A stretch of DNA of 64,000 bases, taken from NCBI RefSeq assembly GCF_050947875.1, contig NC_134569.1, positions 38,853,277 through 38,917,276 of the forward strand, given 5' to 3'. The notes beneath the pieces are model-generated. The model searched no databases. It had not been told where the DNA came from and saw only the letters and a program-made list of their open reading frames with translations. The DNA comes from Dermacentor variabilis (Eukaryota; Arthropoda; Arachnida; Ixodida; Ixodidae). Positions 54,990-64,000 of this stretch are shown here, in pieces (the first letter of the stretch is position 1; every line of letters begins with the position of its first letter). Made by a program: the position numbers and the translations under genes.

Positions 54990-57900
54990 GCTTAATTTAT
55001 GCCTACAAGGTCAAGAGCGGAGCGCACGCACACGCTCGGTGCGGAACGCGCCCCCTACGAAAGGAAACAAAAACGCCGTCCGATCCGAGAAGCGGGAGCG
55101 AAAAGCCTTCCTCTCTCCAGAATCTCTTGTCGCCGTGGGCGGCGGCCATATTGCTGGATGTTAGCCTTATATTTTGCTACTCTCCGGCCGCTAACCAGCG
55201 GTAACCAGCACACACCTAAGAAAGCGTAACCACTGGAGTAGCCATCCCCATCGAAAGGCACCGCTGCTTGGGGCATCGAGACGCGACCACGCGCTGCATC
55301 GCCCGATTTCTTGTGTCCGTCGCATCTCGAATATCCGTAGAGCCGGGAAGACTGACTGTCCGTCAGCGACCGAATTCACATCGGAGCCGGCGGCCACTCG
55401 GCACCCAACGAAGCATCGGCGCCCCAGGCGCTCTGACACTCGAGTGAAAGCAGTGCTTGTGCAACGTAGGATTCGGGATTTGTGCCGGCGCGTGCACCAC
55501 AAATTCCGCCGTAGACCCACGATTCTGACCTGGGATAATCGAGGTCTGCTAAGCCTAAATGTGTTGACTTTTGATCTGGATGCCGGCGGCGAGCAGATGG
55601 AGGTAAGCGGCCACTTTCCTGACTCTGGGGTCACCGTCGGTCTGATGATGCCCAGCGCCGCGCTCTCGTTGCATTCAGTTTGGGCGTTGCATTTGCAGGT
55701 CGTTTGTAAGCCTCCGGCGGCCTTCGCTATCGACGCAACGGAATTGTCCTTTTTTTTTTTTTTTCCTCCCTTGCTGTCGAAATATTGGGAGTGCGAAGAG
55801 AACGTGGGTTTTGGTTCTTTTTTCTGCTCGTCGCTTTCGCATAAAACAGCTGAGCGTGGTGCTCCGGTTTCTTTTATTTACTTCATTCTATGCGCCCAGG
55901 CATGTAATGCGCCTTCGCCGAGGAAGACAAAAAATGCGAAAGCTCGTGATAGGCGAAACAATAGTCGGATCGCCATGTTTGTCTTGTTTTTTTGTGCATG
56001 TTTGCTTTTCATGTTCGCACGTCTCGCCGGTCCTGAGGAGGCGGCGCTAGGAGTGGGGGAGGGGCGTTGGAGGGGGAATTAGTAGTCATTGCAATTGGCG
56101 ACGAGGACTTCGATCGAAAAAGGCTGCGGATCGAAGACTGCGCCGGTGCTGCCGCTTTCGAAACCTACATAGAGTTTAGTGTTTCCGTCACAGGCAGATA
56201 GCGCAGTCACGTCCGTGGGCCTGATTGTCATTCGTAGCGTGTCGTTCCTTCGCGCGGCTGCAGTAGTTCCTTGCCGCCTGTAGCAGTTATTCATCTAATT
56301 CGTGTGGGGAAAGCAATTACGAAAGAAAGCAGAACTGACGATATTAAAGGAGTGTTCAGTTCTTCGTTTACTTTCATTACACGATATCCAGAAGAGTTTA
56401 TGAAGATGAAAGCTCATGTTGTGTTGCGGGAAAAAGTGGGTATGTGTCGCCATCTACTCGTGCGCCGTCGTTTTCTGATAGCGATAGGCATTTTGAATGT
56501 GTGTGTGTGTTTGACGACGGCAGGAGGTGTGTATGTATGTGGGGGGAGGGAATGAACTCGCCGGCTCCATGGGTATGGCTTGGGACATGTCTGCGCTGGG
56601 GAGGAGGAAGGAGCAGCGGCCCAGGCAGGCGCAGCAGTGTTGCCTTCCCCCCGCGTCGCTTATTCCCTTTCCTTCTCATTTCTTTTTTTATCGTGTACTG
56701 GCGCTCTCCCTTCTCGGCATCTCTTTGTTCGGTGCGATCCATGTGTTCTAAACCCAGCAGCTGTCGGAGTTGTACGTCTGCATTGAGTGTCTGCCCTAAG
56801 ATGTTCCAGGCCATTGTTTTAGAGTCAACGTTACGTGTCGCTGTAGAGTCGCGCCAGTCGCTGTTAAGAAAGCAGCCGATGCGATCACGCCGTGCTGTAT
56901 CTTCTCCTAGAAGAGAGGTTATAAGATCGCAGTAGATGAAATCTTAATCAATTACGGATTAATTATTGAGAATGTTTTCTTGCGCGCATCTAGTACTTAC
57001 GGTTAAACGTGTGGTACGTGAAGCAGACCACTGCGAAAAATAAAAGATCAGAAAGGATTGCACAATAAAAACAAAACAAAAATGTTCTCCCACGGCGGCG
57101 TTGTCCATCGCCGTCGTCGCAAGGCAGCTAGGTAGCAAAGAGAAAGAAGGGGCGGCAGACGAAAACCCGAGACGGTAATTAACGAAAAGTTCGCCATTTT
57201 GAAAACGACACGGCGCGTTGGGGCGCGATTGAGTTCTCGATTTGTTGTTTTTTTGACACATCTCTGCCTTCTTTTCAAAGTTGCTTTTGTTATTGCACTG
57301 TGATGAAAAATGTGAGTGGTCCGCAGAAGCGAGTGAACCAGCCCGTTCCGGAGCGTCCGACCGACAGAGCGCCATCCAAGTAAGCCGATGGCTGCGATGC
57401 CTTTAATTGAAAGGTCGGCTCGTCAGCTAATTGTTTCGTTGAATGTTTTTTGCTGATTTCTTTGTCGTTTTTCTCGTGCGTTGTGTGCTACAAGGTCGCT
57501 GTGAATGGTTCGTCTAATGTTTGACATCGCTCTTATGTTTTGGCGCGTTGTGGCCGTCCGTACGGCCGTTTTCTACGCGAAGTGCTCTGGCGCTGATAGA
57601 AATGACCGGTCGGGTCAGCGACCGACGACGGCTCGCCGTCCGCACAAGCTTACGTTGTTGTCGTCAAGATTAAGATTTCTAACGCAGCATTTCCGATATA
57701 CTTGTAATATCGAGCTGGTGGTGCCTTTGGCATCGCGTGACTTCTACCACGCGTTGTTCAGTATTAAAAGCAGGCCCTGCACTGCATTTCATGCCAGGAG
57801 TCTGCCGGTTAATGATTCTTTCATGTTACGACTAGGCTTTTTTCGCCTTACGACAAGGCTTCTGCGCCGAATGTGCGTGCGTGTCAATAGCTACCGACAA

Positions 57901-58620
57901 TGAGTCAAAAGCCGCAGTTGTATTCTATACTGAATAGCTCCTAATGACTTCGATTGCAGTGCATGTTCCAGGATTATGTAGGCGCACATAAGCCACTCTC
58001 GATTCGCCTTTGCGGTTCCACTTGATCTTCAGGCGCCTTGTGTACTTCGAACGTTTACGCTCCATTCGTGTCAAGCTTGTCTTCCCTGGAAACAAACTGG
58101 TCAACGGTTTACCAAGTTCGTGCAACATGAAAACAAAGAAAACTAAAATCTGGCAAGATGTCCGTGTCGTGAAGGAATCCAGAAGTCGTGGTGTCATCTC
58201 GCGCTTTCGCGTTTCCTACGTCGACCGCATTATTTGTCCGCCCTTTTATTTCTAGGGCGCTGGTAGCGCGCACGGTGCGAAGCGAGCACTGTGGTCGTGT
58301 TTTTGTCTCGCGGGCCGTCGCATCCACCGGCGACGTTTGCCCAACACGCTTGGGCGTAGTGCGTGACCTACAATTCGCTCAGGCCGCCGATTCGTTGCAG
58401 TTTCAGCGCCGCGCGGACACGGCGGAGGCCGCTTTTGCTGCTTGAGCGAGTACGGCTCGCACTGTTGGTTGCACTTCCGCCGACGCGAGTTGTTCAAGGG
58501 GACGCGATCGTTTGCGACCGCAGCACGACCGAGAGCAGTCGGCAATCGCGACAGGGATCCATGCGGTAGACAGCGTCGGAGTAGTAAACATGCCGCCTCT
58601 AATCTGTGACGCTTGCAGGA
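54990..58620 (+). promoter_or_regulatory. GC-rich promoter and first-exon area of an unassembled plus-strand gene
   Basis: GC and CpG content rise sharply compared with both flanks. GGCGGCCATATTG at 55141-55153 resembles a YY1-type promoter element. A segment ending gcagATGGAG followed by GTAAGC (donor at 55603-55608) could be a first exon. A second candidate exon with donor GTAAGC is at 57303-57379. Later candidate acceptors are at about 62490 (ttgcag-gatagg) and 63214 (ttgcag-ggtgg). I could not join these in one open frame, so gene identity and exon structure stay open. The long frames here (for example 55444-56082) are GC-driven. Confidence 0.45.
57303..57379 (+). CDS. candidate first coding exon, unidentified
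   Basis: ATG 57303 opens MKNVSGPQKRVNQPVPERPT and DRAPS, 25 codons plus two bases, before GTAAGC. The peptide is proline-rich and basic, and I do not recognise it. The ATG context (gtg at -3 to -1) has a purine at -3. No continuation was found that fits the phase, so this may be a chance frame inside a GC-rich 5' region. Confidence 0.25.
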
Positions 58621-58749
58621 GGTTGGCATGCTGGCAGACTGTTGTGTGAAGCCCTAGCCCACGGCATGACCATGGGGTGAAACATATGCGTACGGCTGTC
58701 GTTTCACGTCGCAACATTACTGCCCGTAGTGCGCATGTGCTTGCGGTAG

Positions 58750-61660
58750 ATGAATGATGATGATAATGAGTGGTTTATTCTCTGAAACGGCGGCCGCCTG
58801 TGCTGCCATGCTGTATAGGGTACTTTAGAAATGTTTAACTGTTACTTTGATATCACGGCAATATAGCCTTATTTTGTATATGTGTCTCCACTATTTTATG
58901 GCTGGCTTTACACATCTTCATTCCGCGTCACCCTGCTCCCTCTCTACTCGTGGTTTTATTAAAGTTCTAAATGGCTATTGCATGCATTCACCGTTCTCTC
59001 ATAGCTACATTTAGGTCCTAGTGCTTTATGAAAACTCTAACATTGGGATGAAATGTGCCGAATTCTCTTGGCAACATTTTTGCATGCCACGCATAGGTCA
59101 CCTTCCTGGGTAAACCCCCTTGTATTTGTGTTCTAAAATAACCGGGCCTAGTCTGAAAAAGTTTTGCACAGCTCTTTGAACTGCTGCCATAAAACTTCCA
59201 CTTTTTTTATCGTTGTTTAGTTGTTCACCTACTCCGCTCTGACTGAAAACAGTATCCTCTCGCGAGTAGAATTAAAGAGGCTAGAATTCAGTTAGCTTAC
59301 ACACCTTTTCATTAATAATTGTACTGCTTTCTTGTGAGAAGACCACACTGCTAAGCATGATATGCAGTGATCTAGTCATTCCCACGTCCATCGTGCAAGG
59401 TGTTTGAACCATGCTGCACTGCAGTTACATTCGACATTCAAATGGTTTTATTTTGGTTCCATTTATGTGATGTACTGTGTGAAATCACAAAGGGGCATGC
59501 ATACATTTTGCTCCCAGTGCAGTGTTACTTCTTATTTAGGTAAGGTTTGGAGCACATTCTATCGTTTTAGTTGGCTTAATGCAGTTCAGATTAGTTCAGC
59601 CGATAAGCAGATAATTAGAAGTGCCCACTCTAGTCATGATTGTCATGAGAATAAAATAGACAACTGAAGTAAGAAACAACAAGCAAAACAAGAAAGGCAC
59701 ACTTGTTGCCTATTGAATAGAACTGCAGAGAGGGGACCTGCTGGACCCCTTATCCGCTAATCTTATCCTTAGCTGTCAAGCCCTGCTGCGTGACTTAGTG
59801 ACAGGCATGATGTCACTTCAGCTGTAGGCATTCCAGCCAGTAACTTTTACCCACTCAGCAGGTTTACTTTGTCTAACCACTGCACTGAAAGCTACACTCT
59901 AAAGTGGGGCCTATTTTTTCTATTAGCAATGTATCTTGTATGCCTTTCATTTAACGTTGTGCACCCGGTACTTCCAGGTCACAAATGGCTTGTGCATTAT
60001 CAGCATTGCATTCTTGACAGAAAAGTAGCAGATTTCTGAAGACAGGAAATGCAAACAAGACAGACTACTACTATTTTTGGGGGACAAGATGTGCCCAAAA
60101 GGGTGTAAACTTTTCTTTTTTTTGTCTCTCTCTCTCTGTGTGTGTGTGTAAGGGTCACCTTCACCAACTAGCAATGAGAACCAGAAAAAAACCTTGCCTA
60201 TTGGACCTCTCAGTGATGCCAACAAAAGATTAACAGTGCACGATGAGTGAAACCCCTTCCCTTTTCTGAAACACAAAGCCGACTCTTCCCCTCGATTTGC
60301 TGAAATGATAGCTTTCGCTGCACTGCATGCTTGGCCACCACATATTAAGACTTAATATATAGATGTGATATTGTTAAAAATGATCTGTCCAAAATATGAG
60401 GGCCCCTGCTTGCAACATGCTCTCTTCTGTGATAAAATTCGGTAAAAATATTTTGCATGGCCTACTCCCTGTTAGACTGTACATGACTAGTGTTCTCTCT
60501 CTAGTTATTCCAACATGCCTGCAAATGCTCACTAGACAAGGTACAAAGTTGTTCATGTGTATGTGTCTGTTGAAAGGTGGCCCAGTGAATTATTATAGGT
60601 GCAGGACCTGCACGGTCACGCTATTGCTGGAAATGTATTCCTCATTCTGCTTGTACAAGCAAGAAATCTATGTATAAAAGGAGGAACATCTAATTCCCAA
60701 TATTCTGAGTTTTATTACGCACTTACATGTATAACACTGCTCCTCTGAATCAAGCAGTGTGTTTTTGAATGAAGAATGAATCCATGTCTTATAAGAAGCC
60801 ACAATTTCAGTTCCGTAAAGCCCACATTGCAAACGCTCACTTGGTTCATGCAGCAGCTAGAATGCTTTTATCAATAAGCCTTTTTAACATCCCTCTTCCT
60901 GTGCTAACTCAATGCCCTTTTTTTTTTTCTTCCTCTTAACAAACTCAGCTTAGGTGTCTGGTTCAACAATTGTCTTGAAACAACAGGTTCTAGGGAGTTA
61001 TTGTCTAGGAAATATAGCTGGCAAGTGACATGCATAGGTGTATGCTACATTAGTGAAGTTAGAGATGTTTTACCATGCTGTTAACAACCATGCATGGGTG
61101 TTAGTGAAATTTTAAAAAGATTTCGTCTAGTGATGCCAATTGTTTACTTATGAACTATTTCATGTTTTCACTCTAGAAAAGTGCATGTTTATGCTGTTGA
61201 ATGTTCAGTACTCCATACACACACTTACTCCTTCCTGTAGTTCTACCTTTCAAGTTTACTGGTACCGTCTTGAGTAATTCTGTATGAGGCACAGGGTATT
61301 ATGTCTAAAAGTTATGCATAGTGGTAAAAGTGATGTGTAGCACATGCTTTGTACTGATGGACTGTTGTGAGAAGTATTTATGACCAGGCAGAGGTACAGC
61401 AGAGCTTTGCTGTAGGAAACTGGTACCACAGGAAATTGGTACCTACAGGGGTTATGGGCGAACATAGTGGTATGGCAAAAGGAAGCAATGTTTTAATTTG
61501 AACCTCGGCGACATTCCCTGTTCGATCATGGCTGATTACTTCAAAACATCCTATCTCCCTGTGAACTTCTGTCTTGCTGAGTTATGTTGGATTTGAGGAT
61601 GGCACACATTACTTTGGAATACTAAACCTGGTGCAATAAGAATGTGAGAGTGTAAACAGT
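58750..61660. other. stretch without a recognised gene
   Basis: If the GC-rich promoter is real, this is intron. A TC/TG microsatellite lies at about 60120-60150. No coding feature is supported. Confidence 0.35.
60121..60150. repeat. compound TC/TG microsatellite
   Basis: A run of tc units followed directly by tg units. Confidence 0.75.
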
Positions 61661-61662
61661 AT

Positions 61663-61923
61663 TAATTGTTCAAGACGCGCCATGGTTGCTCAGTGGCTAT
61701 GATGTCAGGCTGCTGAGCACGAGGTCGCGGGATCGAATCCCGGCCACTGCGGCCGCATTTCGATGGGGGCGAAATGCGAAAACACCGGTGTACTTAGATT
61801 TAAGTGCGCGTTAAAGAACCCCAGGTGGTCCAAATTTCCGGAGTCCCCCACTACGGCGTGCGTCATAATCGGAAAGTTGTTTTGGCACGTAAAACCCCAT
61901 AATTTAATTTTAATAATTGTTCA
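61663..61923 (+). mobile_element. tRNA-derived SINE, copy 3
   Basis: Body 61673-61913, plus strand, flanked by an exact 10-bp duplication TAATTGTTCA (61663-61672 and 61914-61923). The head ggttgctcagtggc (A box) and GGGATCGAATCCC (B box) are intact; the body is as in the 20.1 kb copy with scattered changes. It ends in an AATTTAATTTTAA-type tail. Confidence 0.92.
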
Positions 61924-62750
61924 GGGGAATGATGCAAGCACAAGGTTTTTAAGAAAATTTGGCAATTTAGATTTGTGACTGCAGTCTTACCATCTTTTAA
62001 ATCATACATTTCGTGCAGCTGCATCATTTCTTTTATACATGTTATGGTATTGGGGAGCTTGCACATAGGTGAACATCACACACAAGTTGCATGACATTAG
62101 CTCCTATTTTGGTGAGAGCTGCTTAGTATGTTGAGGTATGTTATCCTTTGTGAGAAAGAACACAAAGGATAAGTCAAGTCAAGTGAAGTGGACAGACATT
62201 TAGCTTTTACTTCACTTCAGTCGCCTTGCCACTATGCATACTATACGTTACATTATGCCAGTATGCAAAAGAAGAATTGCGTACTTCTTTTTTTCTCTCT
62301 AAAATGCGGACCCATATGTGTAGTGAATTTCTCTGATAATGTTACCATTAGACGCTCCTTGCACTGTGCAACTTTCTCTTTAGAATATTTTGTTGCATGT
62401 TTATGCGTGGGAAGAGGGGATAAGCTTTTTTATTACTTTTCTTTTTATGTCTGTTCTAATTGAGAGCTCATTAAGTTATTCTGATTGCAGGATAGGAGAA
62501 ATGCCGACCTCGTTATCATCTTCAGCATCATTTATTGTCCCGTAAAGGCCCCTTGTGGTGTCTTACTTGGCTGGGGGGGGGGGGCATGAACACCCTACGG
62601 CAATATGGCCTCTGATAATACTGTGTTTTCCATCCATGAATGTTTTCTGGTATATGATACATACTTAAAACAATACCTTGTTTTGTGTATGTGTTTTTAG
62701 CATGTGCCATGCAGTTTTCCAACATGGTTGATGCTACCCTGGATTAAGCA

Positions 62751-62989
62751 AACATTAAGCTCAAAAGCGTGGCAGTTTGGGCGAGTTCGTATGTCGTGAC
62801 TTTTTTTAGGCTTGTAACGCAGCTCAGAAAGAGCAAAAAGGCAGGTGGAAGGGGTAATGAAAAGGAACGGAGAACAGAGTGAGCGCTTACTCTATTCCCC
62901 ATTCCTTTTCATTACCTATTCCACCTTCCGTTTTGCTCTTTCTGAGCTGCGCTACAAGCCAAAAAAAAAAAAAGTCATAATATTAAGCT
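62751..62989 (+). mobile_element. hairpin element, locus G (about 90-bp arms)
   Basis: Target duplication AACATTAAGCT (62751-62761) and AATATTAAGCT (62979-62989), matching at 10 of 11 bases. Leader 62762-62778 (17 nt), motif variant GGGCGAGTTCGT (62779-62790). The arms 62797-62884 and 62885-62977 are reverse complements with a few substitutions and a longer A-run on the right (13 against 7). The centre is gagcgctta. AGCGCA is preserved in the right arm (tgcgct at 62948-62953) and reads ACGCAG in the left. Confidence 0.8.
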
Positions 62990-63785
62990 GTAAATAAACA
63001 GCATGTCATGAAATGTAGTGCAGTAGTCAACATGAGCTTCGATAGCTAGACAAATATGACATACTTTGTGTCGCTCATGAACTGTGCAGCACTTGAATGT
63101 GTTGTATTGGTTCTTGTAGACTTAATCTGACTGCTGCAAGGTTTAGCTCATAGAAACTATTTCATATCGGATTTAACAGGCATGATCTAATAAAAGCACC
63201 TGTGCCTGTTGCAGGGTGGTGGTATGGAGGCAGTTTTTCACTGGTAGTAAAAGTGACTGCTGGCAATAGGCTAAAATGGAGACCAACCCATTTTTTCGAG
63301 GGATCCTCGGCCAGGCTCTTCCACGACCTCTTCTCAGGCCACCACCTGAGCCAAGGTGGGCAGCATTTCTGTCTCATTTGTGCTCATTTGTTGATGACAG
63401 AGCTTCATATCCCCGTGTGTGTGTGTTCCCTGTTCATTGTTTGGCAATTATTTGGCACTGAAGTGTATAGACTGCTCCAAACTGAGCAGACAAGACGAAA
63501 GCTGTGACACAAAAGTAAACCTGGCAAGGGCGCACTTGCATTTGTAGTATAGTTGTGCTTTTGGTGGGCTGACACAAACTTTAGCACCAGGCTGTAGTGC
63601 TAGAGTACTCTGAAACAGAATGAAGACGTGCGCCAGCTGACATGTGGTCACTGCAAAATGTCGCATACTCACCAACTGCACACACATTCATATTGCCTTT
63701 TGCTGCACAGCCCCTGTGCTATTATGAAGCATTGTTTTTCAATCTCATGTGCAGATAACTAGCAAATGTTATGTCAAGTCAATAA
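62990..63785. other. stretch without a firm gene; possible exon near 63215-63356
   Basis: A gttgcag acceptor at 63214 precedes a segment open in one frame (GWWYGGSFSLVVKVTAGNRL and on) up to a possible donor in gccaag-gtgggc near 63356. Nothing identifies it, and no upstream exon with matching phase was found. Confidence 0.25.
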
Positions 63786-63937
63786 AGGTGCACTTTCCAT
63801 TCTTGGGCAGTGCATATACAAACGAAACACGGGAAAGAATACAGGACAAGCACTGGTCCTTTAGTTTATGTGTGCGCTGCCCAAGAATGGATAGCTTCCA
63901 ACTCGCCTACTTCTCAATCCTTTTGCAGGTGCACTTT
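63786..63937 (-). mobile_element. hairpin element, locus H
   Basis: Exact 11-bp target duplication AGGTGCACTTT (63786-63796 and 63927-63937). Minus orientation: leader 63926-63908 (19 nt), motif variant GGCGAGTTGG (63907-63898), short arm 63890-63854 and long arm 63853-63797. The outer 14 bp of the arms (ccattcttgggcag) are exact. The long arm holds AGTGCA (63809-63814), a 34-nt tract with three T, and AGCACT (63849-63854). The short arm keeps AGCGCA but only about 18 nt of tract. Confidence 0.8.
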
Positions 63938-64000
63938 GATAGCAAACTCAAAGACGGCAGTTAATTCGAGCTTCAGAAAATTTTTTATCACAATTTCGCG

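Noticed and set aside
55444..56082. 212-codon plus-strand frame
   Set aside because: It reads through a likely donor at 55603 into GC- and T-rich DNA; no domain. Kept only as part of the promoter area.
60155..60190. gctagttggt on the minus strand next to a microsatellite, possible tenth hairpin copy
   Set aside because: No AGCGCA/AGCGCT cores, no clear second arm and no target duplication.

Overview
The window looks like nuclear DNA of a hard (ixodid) tick. Genes are few and split by large introns, and most of the sequence is transposable-element debris of kinds common in ticks: a tRNA-derived SINE in three copies, RTE-like and CR1-like LINEs, a third LINE group, a short-LTR Ty3/gypsy element, hAT remnants and MITEs. 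The taxon is inferred from recalled repeat families and was not checked by a search.

Three cellular genes can be supported. An apparently intronless RING-CH (MARCH-type) E3 ubiquitin ligase lies on the minus strand at 21043-21909. The first coding exon of an unrecognised minus-strand gene lies at 30324-31256. It is head to head with PEX11, a peroxisomal membrane division protein with four coding exons on the plus strand (31884-46068, 238 aa). A GC-rich region at about 55.0-58.6 kb looks like the promoter and first-exon area of another plus-strand gene that I could not assemble.

The 5.3-16.2 kb stretch is one nested stack. An old minus-strand LINE (called LINE-X here) survives as three pieces: 16145-15897, 9012-8497 and 5875-5345. 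It was cut once by an RTE LINE with a twin-priming-type 5' inversion (5876-8496), which itself holds an in-frame SINE. It was cut again by a CR1-like LINE (9013-15896), which holds two hairpin elements and a gagless gypsy element (11965-15405). Target duplications or rejoined coding sequence support each step.

The most interesting signal is a dispersed family of small hairpin insertions that I cannot match to a known class. Nine loci were found (9.3, 11.2, 16.1, 18.4, 42.4, 51.7, 53.2, 62.7 and 63.8 kb). The shared layout is: target duplication of 8-15 bp, a leader of 14-19 nt, a 12-mer close to GGGCNAGTTGGT, an AGCGCA core, a T-poor tract that differs in every copy, an AGCGCT core, the inverted complement of the preceding arm, and then the second target duplication. 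Seven of the nine have clear target duplications.

Region by region: 1-5.3 kb has a long-TIR foldback element and a duplicated CTCF-like motif; 5.3-16.2 kb is the nest; 16.7-17.5 kb is a hAT remnant; 20-22 kb has a SINE and the MARCH gene; 22.8-25.1 kb has a broken BED-finger hAT transposase and a Penelope-like scrap; 25.1-27.4 kb has repeats; 30-46 kb is the divergent gene pair, with MITEs in the PEX11 introns; 49.8-51.7 kb is a hAT remnant with a MITE inside and a hairpin element at its end; 55-58.6 kb is the GC-rich promoter area; 61.7-64 kb has a SINE and two hairpin elements.
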